NCBI GenBank assembly: GCA_934533075.1
Contig: CAKTBJ010000016.1
Span: 1 to 59,029 of the forward strand
Direction: 5' to 3'
Length of the DNA: 59,029 nt
Origin: an uncultured Paracoccus sp.
GTDB lineage: Bacteria > Pseudomonadota > Alphaproteobacteria > Rhodobacterales > Rhodobacteraceae
How positions within the stretch are numbered: the stretch's first letter is position 1; every line of letters begins with the position of its first letter. The notes below the pieces were generated by a model. The model saw nothing but the letters and a program-made list of their open reading frames with translations. It did no database searches and was not told where the DNA came from. The translations under genes and the position numbers were made by a program. Positions 41,876-50,461 of the stretch are shown here, piece by piece.

Positions 41876-43197
41876 CCCCGATCCCCCATCGCCGGGAGGC
41901 GGCCCAGCCCGTCCCGGACATTGCCCTCGCCGCGCGCCTGTTCGACGAGTTGCGCGCCCGCACCGGCAGCGCGCAGGGCATCACCCGCGTTTCCTATGGC
42001 CTGGGCGAGCAGATCGCCCACGACATCCTGCGGCGCGAGGCGCGGCGTCTGGGCATGGCGGCGCAGATGGACGCCGCCGGCAACCTCTACCTGACCCTGC
42101 GCGGGGCGGGGCGGGGGCCGGGACGGGACGGCATGCCGGCGGTGATGGTCGGCTCGCATCTGGATTCGGTGCCGCAGGGCGGCAATTTCGACGGCGCCGC
42201 CGGGGTGCTGGCCGGGCTGGCGGTGGCGGCGGGCTATCGTGCGGCCGGGGTGGTGCCGCCGCAGGATCTGGTGGTGATGGCGATCCGGGCCGAGGAAAGC
42301 ACCTGGTTCAGCGCCTCCTATATCGGCAGCCGGGCGGCCTTCGGGCGGTTGACGGCGGCGGAGATCGACGCCGTGCGCCGCGCCGGCGACCGGGTGACGC
42401 TGGGCGACGCCATCGACGCCGCCGGGGGGGATGCGGCGGCGCTGCGTGCCGGGCGGGCGCATCTGGACCCCGCCGCCATCGCCTGCTTCATCGAGCCGCA
42501 TATCGAGCAAGGCCCGGTCCTGCTGGCCGAGGGGCATCCCGTCGGCCTCGTCACCGGCATCCGCGGCGCCTTCCGCCACCGCGCGGCGCGCGGCCTCGGC
42601 ACCTATGCCCATTCCGGCGCCACGCCGCGCCCCTGCCGGCAGGATGCGGTGCTGGCCACGGCGCGGCTGGTGGTGCAACTGGACGCGGTGTGGCAGGACT
42701 TGCAGGCGCGGGGGCACGAGCTGACCGTGACCTTCGGCCAGTTCGCCACCCGCGAGGGCGAGGCCGCCTTCTCCAAGGTCGCCGGCCATGTCGATTTCAT
42801 GCTGGACGTGCGCAGCGAAAGCCTCGCCACGCTGGACCTGATGCGCGCGGCCCTGCGCGAGGCGGTGGCCCGGATCGAGGCCGAATGCGGCGTGCGCTTC
42901 GACCTCGGCCCGGAGACCACGACCGAGCCGGCGATCCTCGACCCTCGCATCATCGCCCAGATGCGGGGGCTGGCCGCTGCGCAGGGTATTCCGGCCACGG
43001 TCATGCCCTGCGGCGCCGGCCACGACACGGCGGTCTTCGCGCGGATGGGGGTGCCGGCGGGGATGATCTTCATCCGCAACGCCAATGGCAGCCACAACCC
43101 CGACGAGGCGATGGACATGGACGACTTTGCCGCCGCTGCCCGGCTGCTCTCGGATTTCTGCCTGCGCGACCAGTCCGGCCTGCGCAGTCCCGGCTAG
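41872..43197 (+). CDS. M20-family amidohydrolase (N-carbamoyl-amino-acid hydrolase / allantoate amidohydrolase type)
   Basis: 441 aa. A dinuclear metal hydrolase of the amidase/hydantoinase/carbamoylase group, which cleaves N-carbamoyl or ureido groups. Metal ligands are complete: His in 'GSHLDSVPQGG' (near 94), Asp in 'NFDGAAG', Glu in 'AEEST', His in 'EPHIEQGPVL' and His in 'GSHNPDEAM'. The dimerisation domain has 'HSGATPRPCRQDA'. It overlaps the GntR stop (ATGA). Together with the metal-free M24 hydrolases it implies serial C-N bond cleavage. The natural substrate is not predictable. Confidence 0.9.
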   Translation: MTPIPHRREAAQPVPDIALAARLFDELRARTGSAQGITRVSYGLGEQIAHDILRREARRLGMAAQMDAAGNLYLTLRGAGRGPGRDGMPAVMVGSHLDSVPQGGNFDGAAGVLAGLAVAAGYRAAGVVPPQDLVVMAIRAEESTWFSASYIGSRAAFGRLTAAEIDAVRRAGDRVTLGDAIDAAGGDAAALRAGRAHLDPAAIACFIEPHIEQGPVLLAEGHPVGLVTGIRGAFRHRAARGLGTYAHSGATPRPCRQDAVLATARLVVQLDAVWQDLQARGHELTVTFGQFATREGEAAFSKVAGHVDFMLDVRSESLATLDLMRAALREAVARIEAECGVRFDLGPETTTEPAILDPRIIAQMRGLAAAQGIPATVMPCGAGHDTAVFARMGVPAGMIFIRNANGSHNPDEAMDMDDFAAAARLLSDFCLRDQSGLRSPG

Positions 43198-43326
43198 GGG
43201 CGGGCAGGGCGGCCATCGAGGCCGCCCCGCCCGCCGCGGCCTTCGCCGCCCCGCTGGCCGCCCCTTGCGCGGATGCGCCGCTGGCGGCAGGTTGGGGCAG
43301 GGCATCCGACAGGAAAGGCATATCCG

Positions 43327-44196
43327 ATGAGCAAGCATCCCGGCGCGCGGCTGCGCGAACTGGTCGAGGCCCGGCGCGGGGCGCTGCTGCCCGGCGCCGC
43401 CAATGCGCTGAGCGCGCGCATCATCGAGGATCTGGGCTATGAGGCCGTCTATGTCACCGGCGCCGGGGTGACGAATACCTGGTTCGGCATGCCCGATCAC
43501 GGCTTCATGGGCCTGACCGACATCGCCAACCACACCGCCGCCATCCGCGACGCCGTGTCCCTGCCGCTGATCTGCGATGCCGATACCGGCTTCGGCAATG
43601 CGGTGAACGTCCACCACACCGTGCGGGTGATGGAGCGCGCCGGCGCCAATGCCATCCAGCTTGAGGATCAGGTCATGCCCAAGAAATGCGGGCATTTCTC
43701 CGGCAAGGCGATCATCGGCACCGATGAGATGTGCGGCAAGATCAAGGCCGCCGTCGATGCCCGCCACAGTTCGGATTTCCTGGTCATGGCCCGCACCGAT
43801 GCCCGCGCCGTCGAGGGCTTCCAGGCTGCCGTGGACCGCTGCCATGCCTTCGAGGCGGCGGGGGCCGACATCATCTTCCTCGAAGCCCCTGAAAGCGTGG
43901 AGGAATTGCGGGCGCTGCCAGGCGCCATCCGCAGCCCGCAGATCGTCAATATCGTGATCGGCGGCAAGACCCCGGCGCTGCCGGCCGAGGAATTCGCGGC
44001 GATGGGCTTCTCGCTGGTGCTTTACGCCAACGTGGCCTTGCAGGCGGCGATCCAGGGGATGAAGACGGCGCTTGAGGCGTTGAAGGCGGGCGCGGACGTG
44101 TCCGAGGCCAGCGGGCTGGTGGCCAGCTTCGCGGATCGGCAAAAGACGGTGCGCAAACCGTTCTTCGATGCGCTGGAGAAGAAATATTCAAGCTGA
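43327..44196 (+). CDS. Isocitrate lyase / PEP mutase superfamily enzyme (2-methylisocitrate-lyase-like)
   Basis: 289 aa. The barrel has 'GAGVTNTWFGMPDHG', the metal-binding 'DADTGFGN' near residue 84 and the lyase loop 'KKCGHFSGKAI' near 118, where a Cys/His pair marks C-C lyases (PrpB-like) over phosphonomutases. 'MARTDARAVEGFQAA' follows. Start 43327 has AGGAAAGG nine bases upstream. It is the last gene after GntR and M20, separated by 129 bases. Nearby MmgE/PrpD and tctABC suggest tricarboxylate or 2-methylcitrate-type substrates; no methylcitrate synthase is here. Its 3' end is repeated in decayed form downstream. Confidence 0.88.
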   Translation: MSKHPGARLRELVEARRGALLPGAANALSARIIEDLGYEAVYVTGAGVTNTWFGMPDHGFMGLTDIANHTAAIRDAVSLPLICDADTGFGNAVNVHHTVRVMERAGANAIQLEDQVMPKKCGHFSGKAIIGTDEMCGKIKAAVDARHSSDFLVMARTDARAVEGFQAAVDRCHAFEAAGADIIFLEAPESVEELRALPGAIRSPQIVNIVIGGKTPALPAEEFAAMGFSLVLYANVALQAAIQGMKTALEALKAGADVSEASGLVASFADRQKTVRKPFFDALEKKYSS

Positions 44197-44285
44197 GAAG
44201 GGCTTCAGGTTTTCACCGTAGTAGATTGTTATTGAGGTAAATATGTGCGGCAGGCAATCCGTCGCGTGCCGGCGGGGCGGGGATG

Positions 44286-44395
44286 GGCAGGTCGATTGTT
44301 GCCTTGACACCGACGGGTTGGTTGCCGGCCTTGTCGTCCGTCAGAGGGCGTGAAGCCTCTTTCCCGGCGCGCGGGGAAGGAAATATTCAATTCGA
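44286..44395 (+). pseudogene. Decayed C-terminal remnant 1 of the lyase gene
   Basis: Translates in one frame as '...TDGLVAGLVVRQRA' before a stop, against '...ASGLVASFADRQKT' in the intact gene; the alignment continues at DNA level to 'GAAATATTCAA', as at the real C-terminus. No start or upstream domain remains. Confidence 0.75.
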
Positions 44396-44493
44396 AGGCG
44401 ATTCGAGATTTTCAGCGCAATCATTTGTTATTGATGGAGCTATATCATAGCGAGGTGATCGGCCTGCCCCAGGCCGGAGAGCGGGGGTCGGCA

Positions 44494-44615
44494 GGTCGAT
44501 CTCTGCTCCAACACCAGCGGGCTGGTTGCCAGCTTTGCCAACCGCCCGAGGGTGGTGCGAAAGCCCTTTCTCGATACGCCGGAAAAGAGAATGCTCCGGC
44601 TGGGAAGGGTTGAAG
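44494..44615 (+). pseudogene. Decayed C-terminal remnant 2 of the lyase gene
   Basis: One frame reads 'SGLVASFANRPRVVRKPFLD' then 'TPEKRM', against 'SGLVASFADRQKTVRKPFFD' then 'ALEKKY' in the intact gene. Most changes keep the protein sequence, so this copy decayed late or was once under selection. It lacks everything before the last ~27 codons. Confidence 0.8.
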
Positions 44616-44688
44616 ATTTTCCGCGTAATAATCGGTTTTCAAATCATATTGCTGCGCGCGGCAGGTTTCCCAGCCGCGCGCGCAACCC

Positions 44689-46206
44689 CTAAAGCCCCTT
44701 GTCGAAAATCCCCGCGCCGGTCGGCTGCGACGGCTCCACCATGCCATCCGGGAGGGTCGGGATCAGCAGGTCGATCTCGTCCGCCGACAGCGAGGGCAGC
44801 CGATGCGCGGCCTCGGTAAAGCGTCGCACCGCCTCGGCCCCCAGTTCCGCGCCCACCAGCACCTCCAGCTTACCGACATAATCCGGCCAGCCCCAGGGCG
44901 CCTTGCCGTTGGGATGGGCGTCGGCCACGCCGCGCTCGCCCTCGATCACGCTGCCATCCTTCATGCGGATCACGATTCGCCCGCCGAACTGGCGCCTGTC
45001 GGGGTCCTCCTCGTGATAGCGCCGGGTCCAGTCCGGCGATTCGACGGTGGTAATCCGGTGCCAGAGGCCGCGCCGGTCCGCCGCCCGCGCGCGGTCCCGC
45101 GTGTAGCTGTCCACATGATGCCAGTGCCCGTCCTCCAGCGCGACGGCGAGGATATACATGATCGAGTGGTCCAGCGTCTCGCGCGAGGCTTCGGGGTCGG
45201 ATTTCTGCGGGTCCGCCGCGCCGGTGCCGATGACGTAATGGGTGTGGTGCGAGGTCTCCAGCAGGATCGACTCGATGGCGTCGAGGTCGATCCCCCGCCC
45301 CATCTCGATCGCCAGGTCGATCAGCGCCTGCGCCTGATATTCGGCGGAATGGGCCTTGGTGTAGGTTTCCAGAATGGCGCGGGGGGATTCGCCCGGCTCG
45401 GGCAGGGTGACGCGATAGGCGTCGTCCTTGCCACCCAGCATCCAGGCAATGACGGAATCCTCGCCCTCGTAGATCGGCGAGGGGCTGCCCTCGCCGCGCA
45501 TGGCCCGGTCGATGCATTCCACCGCCAGCTTGCCGGTAAAGCCGGGGACGTAAGCCTTCCAGCTTGAAATCTCGCCCTTGCGGCTCTGGCGGGTCGAGAA
45601 GGACAGATGCACCGCCTGACCCACGGCCTGATAGATCACCTCGGCGGGCAGGCCCAGCATGGCGCCGATCCCCGCTGTCGTGGCAGGCGCCAGATGCCCG
45701 GCATGGTCCTTTTTATAGCGGTGCAGCGAGATCGCCTTCACAAGCGCGACGTGGATTTCGTAATGCACAGCAATGCCGCGCGCCAGCGCCGCGCCGTCCA
45801 GCCCCATCTGCTGCGCCACCGCGATCAGCGGCGAGATCGCATCGCCGGGGTGCGAATACTCCGCCGCCAGGAAGGTATCGTGAAAATCCAGTTCCCGCAC
45901 CGCCGTGGCATTCGCCCAGGCCGCCCATTCCGCATCGAAGCGGCGCCCCGCGGGCAGGCCGTAAAGCGTCGCGCCCCCGCGCCGGGGGTGCCCCAAGGCC
46001 ATCGCGCGGGCCGAGGCCACCGGGCGGCGGTTGATCGCCGCCAGCGCCACCGAGGCGTTATCCACGATCCGGCAGGCGATCATCTCGACCACATCGGCGT
46101 CCAGCGGGCCGGGATCGGCGGCATAGCGGGCGATCTGCCAGGCCAGTTGCGCCTCGCGCGGCAGCCGGGCCGATGAGGGGTGGACGCGGACCTCGTGGGT
46201 TTTCAT
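44689..46206 (-). CDS. MmgE/PrpD family protein (2-methylcitrate-dehydratase-like)
   Basis: 505 aa. PrpD-type dehydratases remove water from 2-methylcitrate or similar tricarboxylates without an iron-sulfur cluster. Blocks seen: 'DNASVALAAINRRPV', 'ELDFHDTFLAAEYSHPGDAISPLIAVA' region, 'GHLAPATTAGIGAMLGLP', 'SSWKAYVPGFTGK' and 'SIMYILAVALEDG'. Start 46206 has GAGAGG upstream. It is 15 bases behind tctA and shares its transcript. With the lyase at 43327 it would give two steps of a methylcitrate-like route, and tctABC would import the substrate; this linkage is inference. Confidence 0.93.
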   Translation of the reverse strand: MKTHEVRVHPSSARLPREAQLAWQIARYAADPGPLDADVVEMIACRIVDNASVALAAINRRPVASARAMALGHPRRGGATLYGLPAGRRFDAEWAAWANATAVRELDFHDTFLAAEYSHPGDAISPLIAVAQQMGLDGAALARGIAVHYEIHVALVKAISLHRYKKDHAGHLAPATTAGIGAMLGLPAEVIYQAVGQAVHLSFSTRQSRKGEISSWKAYVPGFTGKLAVECIDRAMRGEGSPSPIYEGEDSVIAWMLGGKDDAYRVTLPEPGESPRAILETYTKAHSAEYQAQALIDLAIEMGRGIDLDAIESILLETSHHTHYVIGTGAADPQKSDPEASRETLDHSIMYILAVALEDGHWHHVDSYTRDRARAADRRGLWHRITTVESPDWTRRYHEEDPDRRQFGGRIVIRMKDGSVIEGERGVADAHPNGKAPWGWPDYVGKLEVLVGAELGAEAVRRFTEAAHRLPSLSADEIDLLIPTLPDGMVEPSQPTGAGIFDKGL

Positions 46207-46221
46207 GGGGACCTCTCAGGT

Positions 46222-47706
46222 TCAGGAATTGGCGCGCAGCCGGCGCAGCAAAGGCGGGATGATGAAGGTCGCCGCCGCCACGGTCAGGAATCCGATGGAG
46301 ATCGGCGTTTCCACCAGCACCCAGGGGTTGCCCTGCCGCGACAGCAGCGCGGTGCGAAGCTGATATTCCGCCATCGGCCCGAGGATCAAGCCGATCAGCA
46401 CCGGCGCGATGGGAAAGTCGTAGACCCGCATCACATAGCCGGCGAGGCCGACGACCAGCATCACGATCAGGTCGGTCTCGGACCCCGACACGCCCCAGAT
46501 GCCGATGAGGGCAAAGATCAGGATGCCGGCGTAAAGCTGGGGCTTGGGGATCGACAGCAGCCGCACCCAGAGGCCCACCAGCGGCAGGTTCAGCACCAGC
46601 AGCATGACGTTGCCGATATAGAGGGATGCAATCAGCCCCCAGACCAGATCGGCGTTCGAGGTGAACAGGTTCGGCCCCGGTTGCAGCCCATAGTTCTGGA
46701 ACGCCGCCAGCAGCACGGCGGCGGTGGCCGAGGTGGGCAGGCCCAGCGTCAGCAGCGGCACCAGGATGCCGGCGGCGGCGGCGTTGTTCGCCGCCTCCGG
46801 CCCGGCCACGCCCTCGATGGCGCCCTGGCCGAATTCCTCGGGCTTCTCGCACAGCTTGCGCTCCATCGTATAGCTGAGCATGGTCGGGATTTCGGACCCG
46901 CCGCCGGGCAGCGCCCCCATCGGAAAGCCCAGGGCGGTGCCGCGCAGCCAGGGCTTCCAGCTTCGCCGGAAATCCTCGCGCGTCATCCACTTGCCCCTGA
47001 TCTTCAGCGGGACCTCCTGCCCCGGATCATAGCGCGAGGCGACGAACAGGATCTCGCCGATGGCGAACAGCGAGACCAGCACCACGGTCAGTTCGATCCC
47101 GTTCAGCATGCCCATGACGCCGAAGGTCAGGCGCGGCTGGCCGGTCATGGCGTCGATGCCCACCGTGCCCATCGCCAGCCCGATGAACAGCGCGATGAAG
47201 CCGCGCACGCGCGAGGTGCCCATGACCACCGCGACCGAGCAGAAGGCCAGCAGGATCAGCGCGAAATAGTCGGCGGGGCGAAAGACGAAGGCCAGTTCCG
47301 CCACCATCGGCGCCACGAAGGTCAGGGCGATGGTGGCGATGGTGCCGGCAACGAAGGAGCCGATGGCGGCCGTGGCCAAAGCGGCGGCGCCCCGCCCGCT
47401 GCGGGCCATCTTGTTGCCCTCCAGCGCGGTCATCATCGAGCCGGCCTCGCCCGGCGTGTTGATCAGGATCGAGGTGGTCGAGCCGCCATACATCGCCCCA
47501 TACAGCACCCCCGCGAACATGATGAAGGCCGCCGTCGGCGCCAGCGAGATCGTCACCGGCAGCAGCAGCGCGATGGTCAGCGCCGGGCCGATCCCCGGCA
47601 GCACCCCGATCATGGTGCCCAGCGCCGAGCCGATCAGCGCCCACATCAGGTTCATCGGCTGGAGCGCCACGCCGAAGCCGTGCATCAGATAGTCGAAGCT
47701 GTTCAT
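46222..47706 (-). CDS. tctA: Tripartite tricarboxylate transporter, large permease TctA
   Basis: 494 aa, about twelve transmembrane helices. The TctA signature blocks are intact: '[21 protein letters not shown]' region near residue 35, '[19 protein letters not shown]' and, in the second half, '[16 protein letters not shown]' with '[15 protein letters not shown]'. The start ATG 47706 has GCGGGG upstream. It is preceded by an unusual 438-base gap after tctB and followed closely by the PrpD gene. Substrate class is citrate-like carboxylates. Confidence 0.95.
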   Translation of the reverse strand: MNSFDYLMHGFGVALQPMNLMWALIGSALGTMIGVLPGIGPALTIALLLPVTISLAPTAAFIMFAGVLYGAMYGGSTTSILINTPGEAGSMMTALEGNKMARSGRGAAALATAAIGSFVAGTIATIALTFVAPMVAELAFVFRPADYFALILLAFCSVAVVMGTSRVRGFIALFIGLAMGTVGIDAMTGQPRLTFGVMGMLNGIELTVVLVSLFAIGEILFVASRYDPGQEVPLKIRGKWMTREDFRRSWKPWLRGTALGFPMGALPGGGSEIPTMLSYTMERKLCEKPEEFGQGAIEGVAGPEAANNAAAAGILVPLLTLGLPTSATAAVLLAAFQNYGLQPGPNLFTSNADLVWGLIASLYIGNVMLLVLNLPLVGLWVRLLSIPKPQLYAGILIFALIGIWGVSGSETDLIVMLVVGLAGYVMRVYDFPIAPVLIGLILGPMAEYQLRTALLSRQGNPWVLVETPISIGFLTVAAATFIIPPLLRRLRANS

Positions 47707-48144
47707 GGCGATACCCCGCTTGTGGGTGCCGGGACGGAGTGCCGGGCGCTGTCGGCACGGGAAAGGGAGAGGCGGCTGCCCGTCCCGAGGAGGGCGAGAG
47801 GCACGGCGCGGCCGGCTGCGCAGGCAGCGGCCGGCGGCCGGGAAGCGGCGGCGGGCGACAGGCCGCGCCGGTCGCGATCCACCCGGCAAAGGATGGGCCG
47901 GGTATGGCGCGGCGCATCAATGAAAGCATGCGGGATCGGGGCATGGCCCGATCGGGGCGCCTGCCGGGCGCGTGCCTTCGTCCGTCCGGGCGGCGGCCGG
48001 CAAGCGGTGAAAGCCGGATTCCGCCGGGCACGGCGCGGCATGGCCATGCGGGCGGGCGGGACGGCGGCGGCGGCGGAGGGTGAGCGGCCGACCGGCCGGC
48101 GGCCGGCGCTGTCGGGGGCCTGCGCCTGGCGGGGGCGGCTCATC
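47707..48144. other. Gene-free GC-rich gap between tctB and tctA
   Basis: Reading frames here are shadows with no family match. The stretch is made of CGGCCGG-type short inverted repeats, which can fold strongly. No ribosome site linked to a credible product and no promoter were seen. tctB and tctA are usually adjacent, so the gap is unusual. Confidence 0.6.
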
Positions 48145-48630
48145 TCAGAACCCCGCGAAGGGCATGAAGCCGCCCAGTTGCAGGCCCAGCCGGTCGAACA
48201 GCAGCCAGGACAGGCTGCCCAGGATCGCCCCCGCCGCCAGGTCCATGACCAGCCGGCGCGAGCCGAAGGCGCGGGCGACCAGCGTGAAGCTGATCGTCGC
48301 CGCCAGCGGCAGGCCGAGGCTGCGCAGGGTGAGGATCGGCAGCGCCGCAGCCGCCAGCGCCAGCGCGAAGGCCATCGGGTTCATCGGCAGGCTGGCATCG
48401 GCGTTCTCGGTCCCCTGCGGCTCGAAACTTTCGCCGCGGGCGATCTGGATGGCCAGCAGGATGCCCAGGCCCACCAGCCCGCCGCCCACCAGGCGCGGGA
48501 CCGAGCCGGGACCGATCCCGGCATAGCGGCTGGCCGCGGGCAGTCCGGCCGCGCCCCAGATGCAGATGGCCCCGAGGCCGATGACGATGGCGGCAAGCCA
48601 GAACGGGCGCTTGGCGGAAGGGGGCGGCAT
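48145..48630 (-). CDS. tctB: Tripartite tricarboxylate transporter, small permease TctB
   Basis: 161 aa with four transmembrane helices (about 10-28, 45-62, 82-110 and 117-150). The family pattern 'AASRYAGIGPGSVPRLVGGGLVGLG' region is clear, and the helix 'PLAATISFTLVARAFGSRR' follows. Start 48630 has AGGAGA seven bases upstream. TctB is the small membrane partner of TctA. It lies 177 bases after tctC with a strong hairpin in between. Confidence 0.9.
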   Translation of the reverse strand: MPPPSAKRPFWLAAIVIGLGAICIWGAAGLPAASRYAGIGPGSVPRLVGGGLVGLGILLAIQIARGESFEPQGTENADASLPMNPMAFALALAAAALPILTLRSLGLPLAATISFTLVARAFGSRRLVMDLAAGAILGSLSWLLFDRLGLQLGGFMPFAGF

Positions 48631-48774
48631 GGCGTTCTCCTGGCACGAGGGCAAGGGGGCGAATGGCGCGGGGGCGGATCGGTGCCGCGCCTTCGGCCGT
48701 GCGGGCGGCACCGGCCGGGCCGTTCGCCCGCCCTTCGGGGACGGTCCCGCGGATCGCCCCCGACTGGCGGCACG

Positions 48775-48799
48775 GGCGGCGGCGCGGGGCGCCGCCGCC
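48775..48799 (-). promoter_or_regulatory. Stable hairpin between tctC and tctB
   Basis: Perfect 10-bp stem GGCGGCGGCG/CGCCGCCGCC with a five-base loop, 9 bases past the tctC stop on the minus strand. No T-run follows, so it should protect the 3' end of tctC mRNA or attenuate, and not fully terminate. Such elements raise binding-protein levels over the membrane subunits. Confidence 0.6.
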
Positions 48800-48807
48800 G
48801 GGTCCGG

Positions 48808-49758
48808 TTATTCGACCAGTCCGGCATCCTTCAGGATGGTGCCGATGCGGGCGTCCTCCTCGGTGATGAAGTCGCCGAAGGCGGGACCGGAGAGATAGAA
48901 CTGGTCCCAGCCCTGCGTCTTCAGCACCTCGGCCCATTCCGGGCTGTCGTTCAGCTGGTCGAACCGCGCCACCCATTCGGCGGCATTGTCCTCCGGCATG
49001 CCCGGCGCGCCGAGGACGCCGCGCCAGTTGGCGATCTCCACGTCGAAGCCCTGCTCGGCGAAGGTGGGCACGTCGAGACCCTCCATCCGCTCGGCCGAGG
49101 TGACGCCGAGGATGCGGATGCGGCCCTGTTCGGCGAATTGCTGGAATTCCGAGATGCCGGAGATGCCGGCCTTCAGCGTGCCATTGACGATGCCGGTGAC
49201 GGTCTCGGCGCCCGAGGCCTGCGGGATGTAGTTCAGATCGGCCACCGGAATCTCGGCCGCCTGCGCCAGCAGCGCCAGCGCGATATGGTCGACGCCGCCG
49301 GCCGAGCCGCCGCCGAAGGGCGTGGCGCCGGGATCGGCCTTCAGCGCCTCGACCAGCTCGGGCAGGGTCTGGATGTCGGAATTGGCGTCGACCGCCACGA
49401 CCAGGTATTCGGCGGTCAGCCGGGCGATGGGGGTATAGGTGGACAGGTCGATGGGCGAGTCGTTCAGCAGGATCGACCCCACCGTGATCGCCCCGAACAC
49501 CGCCAGCGCGTCGGGCTTGCCGGTCTGGGCGTTCTGGAACTCCGCCAGGCCGATGGTGCCGCCGGCGCCGCCGGTATTGGTGAAGTTGACGCCCTCGGTA
49601 TAGATGCCGGCCGCGTTCATGGCGGCGAAGGCCTGGCGGCCGGTGCCGTCCCAGCCGCCGCCCGGATTGGCCGGCAGCATGACCGCGACATCGGCCTGCG
49701 CGACCGAAACCATGCCGATCGCCGCGACGGCCGCGGCAAGCAATTTGTCGAATATCAT
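48808..49758 (-). CDS. tctC: Tripartite tricarboxylate transporter, substrate-binding protein TctC
   Basis: 316 aa, periplasmic. A signal peptide ends near 'AQA-D' (about residue 22). The TctC pattern is clear: 'VAVMLPANPGGGWDGTGRQ', 'NTGGAGGTIGLAEF', 'TAEYLVVAVDANS' and 'GVLGAPGMPEDN', the loop that wraps the carboxylate. Start 49758 has GGGAGG seven bases upstream. It is the first gene of the minus-strand tctCBA-prpD unit. The N-terminal 200 bases of the longer frame upstream are non-coding. Confidence 0.94.
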   Translation of the reverse strand: MIFDKLLAAAVAAIGMVSVAQADVAVMLPANPGGGWDGTGRQAFAAMNAAGIYTEGVNFTNTGGAGGTIGLAEFQNAQTGKPDALAVFGAITVGSILLNDSPIDLSTYTPIARLTAEYLVVAVDANSDIQTLPELVEALKADPGATPFGGGSAGGVDHIALALLAQAAEIPVADLNYIPQASGAETVTGIVNGTLKAGISGISEFQQFAEQGRIRILGVTSAERMEGLDVPTFAEQGFDVEIANWRGVLGAPGMPEDNAAEWVARFDQLNDSPEWAEVLKTQGWDQFYLSGPAFGDFITEEDARIGTILKDAGLVE

Positions 49759-50461
49759 TGTTTTTCCTCCCTGAGATGCGCCGGACCGCCGCGCGTTTCC
49801 CGCGATGCTCCGATGCCTGTCCCCAAGGAATAACCCCGAACCCCTTGCGTCAATACAATTCTGGCCCCGCGCGGCATCCCGGCGGGGAATGGCGGGGCGG
49901 GCGGACGGGCCGGCCGTCGAGGCCGCCCCGCCGGCGCGGCCTGCGCCGCGTGCCCCGGTCGGGGCGCGCCTGTGTCGGTGGGGCCGGTTTCGCGGCGGGA
50001 CCGGCGGCGCGAGGCCCGAACGCCTTGCCCGCCGCGCCCTGCGCCCGCTGCCGGGAGCGGCGCTCCGGGCGCCGGCGGCACCGGCGCCCGTGCCGGCCCA
50101 CATACAATTTGTCGCATGGTTGGGCGCCGCCCTTGGCGCTAGGGTCCGCACGAATGGCAGCGCGGCGTGGCCCGGCCCGGTCCCGAGGATCCGGCGATGG
50201 CGCGCCGGCGATTCGCCGCTTCGGGACGCGAACCGCCCGGTCCCGGCGGGGCTGCGTCCCGTTGCCTCACGGCTGCGTCATATGGCCGCGCCGGCCGGTT
50301 CACGGGTTCGGGAGGCTGGGCGGAATCGCGGTCCGCCGGCTAGGATCGCGGCCGATCCGGAGTTTTCCGTTGCCCGGCGGGGTCGCGGGAGTAAGTTGAA
50401 ACTGCGTTCCGCCATCCGGCGCGAAACGGGAACGTAAGATAATGTCGGGGGAAGTGACTCC
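49759..50461. other. Gene-free gap between tctC and ccoN
   Basis: 703 bases of very GC-rich sequence, divergent between tctC and ccoN. No credible reading frame, tRNA or terminator was found. I looked for an FNR/ANR box (TTGAT-N4-ATCAA) before ccoN and saw none. The ribosome site GGGGGAAG lies eight bases before ccoN. Confidence 0.6.

Larger units (their letters stand above)
44110..44690 (+). repeat. Degenerate tandem repeat of the lyase gene's 3' end, period about 203 bp
   Basis: The block around 'CGGGCTGG' recurs at 44112 (inside the gene), 44314 and 44518, that is, every 202-204 bases. Each copy runs from the last ~25-30 codons through the 3' flank, where 'GGAAGGNTT..AGATTTTC'-like and 'TTGTTATTGA' stretches also recur. 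A third flank copy without coding part ends at about 44690. No other gene is seen in 44197-44688. Confidence 0.8.

Noticed and set aside
46180..49833. Long plus-strand open frame across tctABC
   Set aside because: It runs through three real genes and two gaps on the other strand with no motif; it is a composition artefact.
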